Made by a program: the position numbers and the translations under genes. The notes beneath the pieces were generated by a model that saw only the letters and a program-made list of their open reading frames with translations, had not been told where the DNA came from and did no database searches. A stretch of 25,716 nt of DNA from Candidatus Anaerobutyricum stercoripullorum (lineage in GTDB: Bacteria > Bacillota > Clostridia > Lachnospirales > Lachnospiraceae): assembly GCA_019114885.1 (NCBI GenBank), contig DXEQ01000005.1, forward strand, positions 1-25,716, read 5' to 3'. Positions 7,808 to 14,860 of the stretch are shown in pieces. How positions within the stretch are numbered: the first letter of the stretch is position 1; the number at the start of each line of letters is the position of its first letter.

Positions 7808-9187
7808 ATGAAGAGATATAAAGACGCCTGCCGGCGTTTCTTAAAAAGACCGGCGGAGTTTCTGATCCGGCGGCTCCCGGAGCAGGTGAGAGAGTCACTG
7901 GCTGCCGGTGTGAGAAAGAGGATGGAAGGACAGTATGCCGACACGGAGCAGCAGATGCAGCTGCGTGTCCGGGAGTTTCTGGTGAAGGAAGGTATGCTGG
8001 TATTCTGGGGCATGGCAGTGCTGGCAGTGATGCTGGCAAGCCTCGCCATCTATCGTTTTGTGGAACCGCCGTCTCTCGTTTTTGAGAGGAATTCTTTCGG
8101 TGAGGGAGAGAAAGAGGTCTCCGTCATACTGCAGAATGGTGAGCAGGAGAGGGAGTATGCTCTGACTCTGGGCGAGCAGGAACTGTCGCAGGAGGAAGAG
8201 AGGACCTTGAAGGACAGATTTTTTGACGAACTGGAAGAAGAGATGGCGGGAGAGAATGTTTCCCTGCGGCAGGTGAACCGGGAACTGTGTTTTGCGGACA
8301 CGCTGTCCGGCTGGCCGTTTCTGATCACCTATGAGCCGGCGGACGGCGGACTGGTCCGGCTGGATGGCAGTCTGGGGGAGAAGAGCGCCGCTCTGTCGGG
8401 AGATGAGACGGCGGATACCCGGATCGCGGTGCGGGCCGAGTATGGGCCCTATATCTGGGAGAAAGATATGACTGTCCGGCTGACTGCGCAGAAGGGGGAG
8501 AACACTGTCTCTCCGTTTGACCGGGCGGTGCGCAGGCTGCAGCAGGAAGAGAAGAAGACCCGCAGTGAGAAGACCTATGCCGCGCCTTCGCAGGCGGGGG
8601 AGATCGCAATCTCGCGGGAACCGGGGATTTCTCTGACGGCGGCCGGTCTGCTGGGCACGGCGATCGTAGTTTTGTTATTACTGCGTAACGTGTCCCAACT
8701 GAACAACGGGGAGAAGGCGTGCAGAAAAGAGACGCTGCGGGATTTTCCGCTGATCGTCCATCTGCTCACGCTCTATATGGGAGCAGGGCTGTCCTTTCCA
8801 TCGGCAGTGCACCGGATCAGCCTGGATTATACATCCCGGACCGGCCAGGAGAAGAAATATGCCTTCGAGGAGATTCTGCGCATGGACGCCCGCCTGCAAC
8901 TGGGAGAGGGCCAGCAGGAGGCCTGTATGCAGTGGGGAAGAAGATTTCAGGAGCCGGTGTATCAGAAGCTTTCTCTGACACTGCTCCAGGTGATGACAAA
9001 GGGGACAAGGGAAGGACGGATGCTCATGAGCCATATGGAACAGGAGTCCTTCCGGCAGAGGCTGGATCAGGCCAGGACGGAGGGGGAGGAAGCTTCCACG
9101 AAGCTTCTGTTTCCCATGATTTTGCTGCTCGGTATGGTGATGATTCTTGTCATGTTCCCTGCAATCGTTCGTTTTCAGGGGTTTTAG
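7808..9187 (+). CDS. tadC: TadC-like platform protein with a large extra loop domain
   Basis: A 459-residue protein, about 150 residues longer than ordinary TadC. It has a cytoplasmic N-terminus (1-60), a first helix (about 62-84), a polar region of about 190 residues (85-273), a second helix (about 275-294), a type II secretion F domain opening FPLIVHLLTLYMGAGLSF (313-330), and a final helix (about 432-454). The polar region lies between helices one and two, so it should face outside; it mixes beta-like stretches with a Glu-rich helix and matches nothing I recognise with certainty. AAGGA before the ATG at 7808 is the best start. An in-frame GTG at 7775 overlaps the tadB stop but has no ribosome binding site. 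The gene sits 29 bases after tadB. Confidence 0.82.
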   Translation: MKRYKDACRRFLKRPAEFLIRRLPEQVRESLAAGVRKRMEGQYADTEQQMQLRVREFLVKEGMLVFWGMAVLAVMLASLAIYRFVEPPSLVFERNSFGEGEKEVSVILQNGEQEREYALTLGEQELSQEEERTLKDRFFDELEEEMAGENVSLRQVNRELCFADTLSGWPFLITYEPADGGLVRLDGSLGEKSAALSGDETADTRIAVRAEYGPYIWEKDMTVRLTAQKGENTVSPFDRAVRRLQQEEKKTRSEKTYAAPSQAGEIAISREPGISLTAAGLLGTAIVVLLLLRNVSQLNNGEKACRKETLRDFPLIVHLLTLYMGAGLSFPSAVHRISLDYTSRTGQEKKYAFEEILRMDARLQLGEGQQEACMQWGRRFQEPVYQKLSLTLLQVMTKGTREGRMLMSHMEQESFRQRLDQARTEGEEASTKLLFPMILLLGMVMILVMFPAIVRFQGF

Positions 9188-9206
9188 TGTGACGATTCGG
9201 CCGTAC

Positions 9207-9230
9207 TTCCTGTCGCGCAGACGGCAGGGA
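9207..9230 (+). other. Stem-loop between tadC and the pilin gene
   Basis: TTCCTGTCG (9207-9215) pairs with CGGCAGGGA (9222-9230) in a 9-base stem (two G-U pairs) around a 6-base loop. No run of T follows, so it is not a standard terminator. It is placed where an mRNA-stabilising or processing hairpin would raise pilin expression above that of the assembly genes. Confidence 0.4.
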
Positions 9231-9273
9231 GTGTGGAGCGGAATCTTTACACGCCAGAGAGGAGGAATTTTAT

Positions 9274-9477
9274 ATGGCAGTATTGCAGAATGCATTTACC
9301 TTATTCAGAAATCGTCTCCGGATGAGCCTGTCATCCGAGGCTGGCATGGGCGTTGTGGAAGTGATTCTGATCATCGTCGTGCTCATCGGACTTGTCATTA
9401 TTTTCCAGACCAACATTAAGGGCGTGGTGTCCACGATCTTTTCCACCATCGAGACCAACGCCGGAAAGATTCAGTGA
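9274..9477 (+). CDS. flp: Flp1-family type IVb pilin
   Basis: A 67-residue pilin precursor, the likely main subunit of the Tad fibre. A 24-residue leader ends in Gly24. The mature protein would start MGVVE, with the conserved Glu at position +5 (residue 29), followed by the hydrophobic helix VILIIVVLIGLVIIF and a short polar tail (GVVSTIFSTIETNAGKIQ). This is the classic prepilin cleavage pattern. The mature form is about 43 residues, normal for Flp. A strong GAGGAGG lies just upstream. It follows tadC by 86 bases with a stem-loop in the gap, and its stop overlaps the next start (TGATG). The prepilin peptidase needed for cleavage is not in this window. Confidence 0.92.
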   Translation: MAVLQNAFTLFRNRLRMSLSSEAGMGVVEVILIIVVLIGLVIIFQTNIKGVVSTIFSTIETNAGKIQ

Positions 9478-11207
9478 TGCTCCGGCGGGACGAAGGGCAG
9501 ATCACAGTATTTCTGGCGCTGGTGTTTTTGGTGATGCTCGGCGTATCCCTCTGTGTGCTGGAAGGCATGTACAGCTTCATGACGTCCTCCCTGGCGGAGG
9601 ACGCCGTGAAGGGAGCCGGCAATTATGTCCTGGCCAATTATGACCGTCCTCTGTTTGACCGGTACCATCTCTTTTTTCTGGACCCCAGAGAGCGTTTTGT
9701 CATGGAGGAGGACGGCAAAGAGTATCTGGACGGGTATGTCGGCCAGAGGAGTTTCTTCCGCTTCTCTCCGGAGAGCCTGACCGTGACGGAAGAGAGAACG
9801 GCGGTGGAGGAAGACGGTCTGTATGTGAAGCATCAGATCCGCGAGTGGATGAAGTACAGGGAGATCGCCAGGGCGGGCGAGAGTCTGAAGGAACTCTTCT
9901 CCACGGCAGATGAGACCCGGAAGGGAAGCGCGCTGGCCCGGACGGATATGGATCAGGCGCAGGGCGCCATCGAAAAGGAAAAACAGGAAAGCGGCTCCGG
10001 GGCAGATTCTGCAGGCGGCAGCAGCAGCCAATCAGGAAGCGGTTCCGGGGCAGATTCTGCAGGCGGCAGCGGCAGCCAATCGGGAAGCGGTTCCGGGGCA
10101 GATTCCGCAGACAGCAGCGGCAGCCATTCAGGAAGCGCGTCCGGGACGGGCGGATCCGATGGGGCTGCGGCAGGAGATACCGGCGGTCTGCCTGCTGATA
10201 CGGGTAATCCCGACAATCCGGAGGAGACTTCCGCCGGGGAGAGTGGTCTCCAGTGGAAGGAGATCAAAGAGATGCTGGACATGATCACGCAGTCCGGAAT
10301 TCTTCTCTACGTGACGGATGATGTGGGGGCCTTGTCCAATCAGGAACTGTCTGTGGAGGGACTTCCCTCGGAGAGCCGGTCCGCGGACAGGGACGCGGCA
10401 GATTTCTTTTCCGGTGCGCTGTCCTTTCTGGATGTGTCGGAGTGGAAGGAGCTGCTTTCCGGTCTGCAGGTGGAGAAGTGGGACAGCAGCGCGCTGGTGG
10501 ATGAGTTTTATCTGCTGGCCTACGCAGAGGAGAACTTTGCAAGTTATGTCCGAAGCCCCGCCAGGGAGAGCGCTCTTCAATATGAGACGGAGTATCTGAT
10601 CGCCGGAAAGGCGTCGGACCGGGAGAATCTCAAGGCTGTGGCGAACCGGATACTGGGACTGCGTTTTCTGGCTAATTACGTTTATCTGTCCGGCAGCAGC
10701 GAGTGGAAGGCGGCCTCCGGCAGCGCCGCGGCGGCTCTCACCGGCCTGCTGGGCTTTCCGCAGGCAAAGAAAGCGGTGGAGGTGTTGCTGACAGCGGCGG
10801 TCAGCTTTGGGGAGTCCATGCTGGACGTGCACGCCCTGTTTGCCGGGGAGAAGGTACCTATCATGAAGGATGCCTCCACCTGGAATCTGACCCTGCAGAA
10901 TGCGGCCGTCCTGTTGAAGAATAAAGGACCAGTGAAGCAGGGAAAGAGGAACGCCGGTTATGAAGATTATCTCAAGCTTCTGCTGGCAGCCAGGATGAAG
11001 CGGGAACTGCTTCTGTTTCGGATGATGGATCTGATGCAGGCCAATGTGGCTCTGGAAGAGCCGGGATTTCTCATGGAGGAGTGTCTGTTTGCCTTCCGGT
11101 GGGAGGCAGAGATATCCTGCGCCGGATGGTTTCGCATCTTTCCGGGCGTCGGCCGGGGAGGAAGCGGCGGCTTTACCATAGAAGTGGAGCGGATGAACAG
11201 TTATTGA
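9477..11207 (+). CDS. DUF5702 Tad-associated pseudopilin (probable TadG counterpart)
   Basis: A 576-residue protein with an N-terminal membrane helix (about 8-30) opening DEGQITVFLALVFLVMLG, then a large extracytoplasmic part with SLAEDAVKGAGNYVLANYDRPLFDRYHLFFLD, the hallmark of DUF5702. The helix is preceded by a Gly7-Gln8 site like that of prepilins, but position +5 is Phe rather than Glu. Residues about 165-235 form a Gly/Ser/Ala/Asp linker encoded by three tandem 48-base repeats. The C-terminal region (about 250-576) is globular and mostly helical. By size, position and topology it is the best candidate for the TadG-like minor component. Its ATG overlaps the pilin stop by one base, so it is translated by coupling; an in-frame GTG one codon earlier is possible. 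The family's role is unproven. Confidence 0.8.
   Translation: MLRRDEGQITVFLALVFLVMLGVSLCVLEGMYSFMTSSLAEDAVKGAGNYVLANYDRPLFDRYHLFFLDPRERFVMEEDGKEYLDGYVGQRSFFRFSPESLTVTEERTAVEEDGLYVKHQIREWMKYREIARAGESLKELFSTADETRKGSALARTDMDQAQGAIEKEKQESGSGADSAGGSSSQSGSGSGADSAGGSGSQSGSGSGADSADSSGSHSGSASGTGGSDGAAAGDTGGLPADTGNPDNPEETSAGESGLQWKEIKEMLDMITQSGILLYVTDDVGALSNQELSVEGLPSESRSADRDAADFFSGALSFLDVSEWKELLSGLQVEKWDSSALVDEFYLLAYAEENFASYVRSPARESALQYETEYLIAGKASDRENLKAVANRILGLRFLANYVYLSGSSEWKAASGSAAAALTGLLGFPQAKKAVEVLLTAAVSFGESMLDVHALFAGEKVPIMKDASTWNLTLQNAAVLLKNKGPVKQGKRNAGYEDYLKLLLAARMKRELLLFRMMDLMQANVALEEPGFLMEECLFAFRWEAEISCAGWFRIFPGVGRGGSGGFTIEVERMNSY
9999..10142 (+). repeat. 48-bp tandem repeat, three copies, inside the DUF5702 gene
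   Basis: Three copies (9999-10046, 10047-10094, 10095-10142) each encode a 16-residue unit, GADSAGGSxSQSGSGS or close. The first two copies are nearly identical and the third has drifted. The unit is a multiple of three, so copy-number change would keep the frame and only alter linker length. Confidence 0.9.
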
Positions 11208-11223
11208 CAGGAGGTGAAACCGA

Positions 11224-12327
11224 GTGCTCTTGACAAAATACATAGAGAAGGGGAACGGCCATGTTACTCAATTAATGAATATAATTCCAAAAAAGATTTT
11301 TAAGCGGTCTCTCCAGGCGCAGAAAGAGTCATGGCAGCAAAAGAGAAAGAGAGCACTCCGTTTTGCCTCCTGTACAGGCTCCGTCACCGTGGAGACGGCG
11401 CTCGTGCTCCCGGTATTTCTGTGCGTGCTCTGCGGGCTGATGCTTCTCGGCAGCCTCCTTCTCACAGAAGCCAGAATTCAGTATGCGCTTGCCCGGACAG
11501 CGGACGTGTACGCTGCACAGTACGCGGTGGAACGTCTCGCCGATAACCAGGGCAGCAGCGGTGCCGGAGGCGGGAGCGGGAGCCCGTCGGCCGGGCAGGC
11601 TGGCAGCAGCGGTTCCGGGGACGGGACTGGAAGCCTATCGACGCGGCAGGCTGGAAGCAGCAGTACCGGGAGTGGAAGCCTGTCAGCCAGTCAGACCGGC
11701 AGTGCTTCCCTCTCCGAAAGAGTCAGAGGACTGGCCGATGGGCTGCTGCAGAAGGCCGGCTTGCAGGCAGTGTTCCATTCCGTCTATGAGGAGACGTCCA
11801 TGGATGAGATCTGTATCCGGGGCGGCAGAGCGGGTATCCGTTTGTCTGTCTCCTCGCAGGGTGAGGAGGACGCCACGGTAAAAGTCAGCGCCAGCTATCG
11901 TCTCAAGATCGGGATACCGTTTGTGGGAGAGTATTCTTTTGCCCGACAGGCGCAGTCCATGCAGCGGGTATTCTGCGGATATGTGGAGCATGGGGACGGT
12001 AAGACGGGAGCGGACAGTCAGGGTGTGGTGTATGTGGCGGAACACGGCAGTGTCTATCATACCAGCCTGTCCTGCACGCATATCTGCCGCCGTATTTCCG
12101 GCAGCAGTGTGGACCGTATTCTGTCCGGAAAGAAGTATCAGGCCTGTGACAAATGTATCCATGAGGGAGAACGCCCTTCGGTTCTCTATGTGACGCCGTA
12201 TGGAGAGAAATATCATTCTTCCCTTTCCTGCAGCGGTCTTAAGAGAACGGTGAAGGCGATTCCAAAAGAAGAAGCGGAAGGTATGCGGATGTGCAGCCGC
12301 TGTGCGGCAAAACAGGGGAAGTCATGA
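11224..12327 (+). CDS. TadE-like pseudopilin with Gly/Ser linker and two C-terminal Cys/His modules
   Basis: A 367-residue protein with a GTG start, chosen because AGGAGGTG (11210-11217) lies 6 bases upstream. The N-terminus is basic. Then comes the prepilin-type site Gly52-Ser53 with Glu57 at +5 (GSVTVETALVLPVFLC) and a membrane helix to about residue 81. Residues 109-162 are a repetitive Gly/Ser/Ala linker. Residues 165-250 form a beta-rich TadE-like domain. The end holds two similar modules (268-311 and 319-360), each with YHxSLSC followed by CxxC: His279, Cys284, Cys308, Cys311 and His331, Cys336, Cys357, Cys360. These look like metal sites related to the short YHxxxC...CxxC modules on other secreted clostridial proteins. 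TadE membership is clear; metal binding is inferred. Confidence 0.82.
   Translation: MLLTKYIEKGNGHVTQLMNIIPKKIFKRSLQAQKESWQQKRKRALRFASCTGSVTVETALVLPVFLCVLCGLMLLGSLLLTEARIQYALARTADVYAAQYAVERLADNQGSSGAGGGSGSPSAGQAGSSGSGDGTGSLSTRQAGSSSTGSGSLSASQTGSASLSERVRGLADGLLQKAGLQAVFHSVYEETSMDEICIRGGRAGIRLSVSSQGEEDATVKVSASYRLKIGIPFVGEYSFARQAQSMQRVFCGYVEHGDGKTGADSQGVVYVAEHGSVYHTSLSCTHICRRISGSSVDRILSGKKYQACDKCIHEGERPSVLYVTPYGEKYHSSLSCSGLKRTVKAIPKEEAEGMRMCSRCAAKQGKS
11548..11709 (+). repeat. Imperfect Gly/Ser-coding repeats inside the TadE-like gene
   Basis: Three degenerate units, each containing GSxS followed by a Q-[AT]-G-S stretch, encode a flexible linker between the membrane helix and the outer domain. 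The unit length varies (about 15-19 codons), so the array is older or more eroded than the 48-base array upstream. Confidence 0.65.
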
Positions 12328-12446
12328 AGCGGCGCGGCTGTGCGGCAAGACAGGGGAAGTCGTGAAGCAGCGCGGCTGTGCGGCAAAGCAGGGGAAGTCA
12401 TGAAGCGGCGCGGCTGTGCGGCAAGACAGGGGAAGTCATAAACCAG
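12295..12446 (+). repeat. 38-bp tandem repeat, four copies, spanning a gene end and the following gap
   Basis: Copies at 12295-12332 (the 3' end of the TadE-like gene), 12333-12370, 12371-12408 and 12409-12446. Each carries AGGGGA, a start codon and a stop codon. The last twelve codons of the gene have thus been copied three times past its own stop. The unit is not a multiple of three, but start and stop codons overlap from copy to copy. Confidence 0.92.
12324..12441 (+). other. Chain of three overlapping micro-ORFs
   Basis: Three 13-codon reading frames: 12324-12365 (MKRRGCAARQGKS), 12362-12403 (GTG start, KQRGCAAKQGKS) and 12400-12441 (MKRRGCAARQGKS). Each start overlaps the previous stop by four bases (ATGA or GTGA), and each is preceded by AGGGGA 4 bases away. 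The first start overlaps the stop of the TadE-like gene. The last stop is TAA, which breaks the chain 24 bases before the next gene. Whether they are translated is unknown. Confidence 0.45.
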
Positions 12447-12465
12447 TGCGGAAAGGTGTGGCAGT

Positions 12466-13005
12466 ATGAGTGGCAATGTGAGCAACAGTGTGGTAAAGGA
12501 GATTCTGAAAGAACAGAAAGGAATGATGACGGTGGAAGCTGCCGCGATCGTTCCCGCCGTTTCACTTATTCTGGTAGGAGTGGTATTTTTGTTTTTGTTT
12601 TTTGTGGATATGGCAATTGCCAAAAGTGAGACGATACGTATCGCTACCGAAACAGCGGCGGCCTGGAAGACGGACGGCAGTCCGGCGTCAGGGGAATATG
12701 AGACAGATGAACTGCTGGGAAGAGATATCTATTTTCTGGCGTCCGGAGACAGAAGTAGTCTGGCGGGGGAAGCGGAGAGCAGGATGACCCGGCGGATCAG
12801 AGAGAGGCTGCTGATCACCCGACTGGAACAGAGTACCGTTACCGTGAAGGGACAGCAGATCCGGGCGGAGGCGGCGCTTACGCTTCGCTGGCCTCTTCGT
12901 GGAGTGGAGAAGATCATGGGAAGACTGTTTTCTTTTTCCTGCCGGGCAGTCTCTCCGGTTGACTGCTGGCAGGAGCAGCTGCGATTGGGGGCTTGTCTGC
13001 AATGA
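12466..13005 (+). CDS. Second TadE-like pseudopilin
   Basis: A 179-residue protein with a short polar leader, the prepilin-type site Gly19-Met20 with Glu24 at +5 (GMMTVEAAAIVPAVSLI), a membrane helix to about residue 50, and a small outer domain. The outer domain has ETAAAWKTDG and a C-terminal stretch ending in two Cys residues (Cys162, Cys170) about a helix apart. It lacks the Gly/Ser linker and Cys/His modules of the preceding gene. AAAGGTG before 12466 supports this start, although an internal Met at residue 20 lies at the cleavage site. The 138-base gap upstream is filled by the 38-bp repeat array. Its stop overlaps the FHA start by four bases (ATGA). It is a likely minor pilus component. 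Confidence 0.82.
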   Translation: MSGNVSNSVVKEILKEQKGMMTVEAAAIVPAVSLILVGVVFLFLFFVDMAIAKSETIRIATETAAAWKTDGSPASGEYETDELLGRDIYFLASGDRSSLAGEAESRMTRRIRERLLITRLEQSTVTVKGQQIRAEAALTLRWPLRGVEKIMGRLFSFSCRAVSPVDCWQEQLRLGACLQ

Positions 13006-14780
13006 AGATTGAGAAAGAAGGACTGCATGTCTACGGAGTGGAGACATCGGTGAGCAATGAGTATTTTCTGGCGGTGGAATATCCGACGATCCGTCATAAT
13101 CAGCCGGAGACTCTTCTTCCCGTGCTCCTGCGGGAACAGGATGGGAAGTCTCTGCTGTTCTATGATCTCTCGGATGCCACAAGCCTCACAACACTCTCGG
13201 AAGAAGGTCATGCTTCCGGCGGTAATTTTTCCAGAAAGGATTGTCAGGAGTTCCTCACTGCCGTCCGGCGGCTGTTGGAAGAACTGGATGAATTGATGCT
13301 CTCGCCGGTGCACGTTCCCATTTTGCCGGAGCGTATTTACAGGACCGGGGAAGATCGATACCGTTTCCTCTATTGTCCGGATGAAGAGCACGATATGGGA
13401 GCGGAGATGCAGCAGTTTTTTGCATGGATGTTGTCAGAGATTAACTACGGAGATTCCATGACTGTGCGCTACGTATATCATGTGTACTGGCTGATCCGGA
13501 ACCGGAGTTTTTCGGCGAAGCTCATCGAAGAGTGCCTGGACTACCGGGAGGAAGAAGTACCGGGCATCACTTCTTATGAGAGCTTTTTTGCCGAGGCGGA
13601 CGGCGGAGAGAACCCGGGAGCCCGGCAGCAGATGGACGCCCTGGACGCCCGGGGAAGCAGACAGGCGGACGCTCCGGGAGCTCAGGGGAGCAGACAGGCG
13701 GACGCCCCGGGAGCCCGGGAGAGCAGACAGACGGACGTTCCGGGAGCTCAGAGGAGCAGACAGACGAACGCCCCGGGAGCCCGGAAAAACCGATGGCAGG
13801 CGGGCGGCTCGCGAGCGGCAAAGAGACGGGCTGACCGGTCTTCGATTCCGGGAGAAGGGACCGCGTCTGTCCCGTCCGGCACGGAACTTTACAATGCCGG
13901 ACGAAGGACAGACAGCGATTTTACCCGGTCTGATGGCCAGGCGGGCGTCCGCAGCCGTGCCGCTTCCGGGGTGTTTCGGGCAGTCGGAATGGTACTGGCT
14001 ATTGCGGCGGCACTGACAGGAGTGTTGACGGCTGCAGCCGGGATTTATTTTCTGGGGCGCGGGATGCTGCCGGTATATAATCGTTATTGGCTGGGTGGCG
14101 TTTTTCTGTGCATCCTGTTGGGGGAGACGGCATGGCAGCTGCTGCGGCGCAGGCGGGGCGGCCGCGCCAGTGATTCTGCCGCAAATAATCCCGGACCGGC
14201 GGCCGCAGGTGAAAAGATGGAGAACCCTGCCCCAAAAAGTGCGGCATCCGGGGCATTCTGGGGCGACCGGGATTGCGGGGCAGCCGATTTTTCCCGGGCA
14301 GAGAAGCAAGGGACTACTGGATTTTCCCGGGCAGGGAAGCAGGGGACTGCCGGATTTTCCTGCACGGAGGGGCCGGGAGAATTCGATTTTTCCTGCCCGG
14401 GGAAGCAGGAAGCTGCCGGGGCGGTTCTCCCGGGAGACGGGGAGGAGACGGTCCGGCTGGATCTGGGACGCCGGGGAAAACGGCCTGCGCTGGTCAGTGA
14501 GGAATCCGGGGAGATCATTCCTCTTTTGCATTTTCCTTTTTATATCGGGAACGATCTGGGATTGAATCAATTGATGATCTGTGACCGGACGGTAAGCCGG
14601 GAGCACGCCGTCATAGAGAGGGGAGGACGGCCCGGAAGTTATTTTATCCGGGACATGCACTCTACCAATGGAACATGGGTGGGCAGTGTGCGACTGGAGG
14701 AGACGGCGGCAGAGTTGAAAGAGGGAGACAGTCTCCGCTTTGCTGAGCACAGGTACCGGTTTGAGATGGTGGAAGAGTGA
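13002..14780 (+). CDS. DUF6382-FHA domain membrane protein of the Tad locus
   Basis: A 592-residue protein. Residues 1-185 match the DUF6382 type of N-terminus, which is often joined to FHA domains. Residues 215-258 are four 11-residue repeats (GARxSRQADAP type). Two membrane helices follow (about 327-349 and 362-378). A second repeat region (429-472) has 11-residue units such as GFSRAGKQGTA. An FHA domain (about 490-592) ends the protein, with the phosphothreonine-binding motifs SREHAVI and STNGTW present. Both ends should be cytoplasmic. FHA domains bind phosphorylated Thr, so this protein may connect the pilus base to a Ser/Thr kinase, but no kinase is encoded here. The ATG at 13002 overlaps the previous stop by four bases. 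An upstream in-frame TTG at 12993 is less likely. Confidence 0.85.
   Translation: MKIEKEGLHVYGVETSVSNEYFLAVEYPTIRHNQPETLLPVLLREQDGKSLLFYDLSDATSLTTLSEEGHASGGNFSRKDCQEFLTAVRRLLEELDELMLSPVHVPILPERIYRTGEDRYRFLYCPDEEHDMGAEMQQFFAWMLSEINYGDSMTVRYVYHVYWLIRNRSFSAKLIEECLDYREEEVPGITSYESFFAEADGGENPGARQQMDALDARGSRQADAPGAQGSRQADAPGARESRQTDVPGAQRSRQTNAPGARKNRWQAGGSRAAKRRADRSSIPGEGTASVPSGTELYNAGRRTDSDFTRSDGQAGVRSRAASGVFRAVGMVLAIAAALTGVLTAAAGIYFLGRGMLPVYNRYWLGGVFLCILLGETAWQLLRRRRGGRASDSAANNPGPAAAGEKMENPAPKSAASGAFWGDRDCGAADFSRAEKQGTTGFSRAGKQGTAGFSCTEGPGEFDFSCPGKQEAAGAVLPGDGEETVRLDLGRRGKRPALVSEESGEIIPLLHFPFYIGNDLGLNQLMICDRTVSREHAVIERGGRPGSYFIRDMHSTNGTWVGSVRLEETAAELKEGDSLRFAEHRYRFEMVEE
13644..13790 (+). repeat. 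33-bp tandem repeat in the FHA gene, first array
   Basis: Four full copies (13644-13676, 13677-13709, 13710-13742, 13743-13775) plus a partial fifth. Each encodes an 11-residue unit like GARESRQTDVP. The result is a basic, Pro/Gly-rich linker between the N-terminal domain and the membrane helices. Confidence 0.88.
14286..14417 (+). repeat. 33-bp tandem repeat in the FHA gene, second array
   Basis: Four degenerate 33-base units (14286-14318, 14319-14351, 14352-14384, 14385-14417) encode units such as GFSRAGKQGTA and DFSCPGKQEAA. They lie between the second membrane helix and the FHA domain. The unit length equals that of the first array but the sequence is unrelated. Confidence 0.8.
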
Positions 14781-14797
14781 CCGATACGTTTTTTTCA

Positions 14798-14825
14798 TTG
14801 ATTTTTCAGAAAATCCTACTATAAT
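14798..14825 (+). promoter_or_regulatory. Sigma-A-type promoter for the rhomboid gene
   Basis: TTGATT (14798-14803), a 16-base spacer and a perfect TATAAT (14820-14825), 36 bases before the rhomboid start. It separates this gene from the Tad operon. Confidence 0.7.
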
Positions 14826-14860
14826 CATTTCCATGATATCTTTTACAGATGGAGGTTTTC

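Noticed and set aside
12295..12446. CRISPR array
   Set aside because: The 38-base units abut directly with no unique spacers, and no cas genes are nearby.
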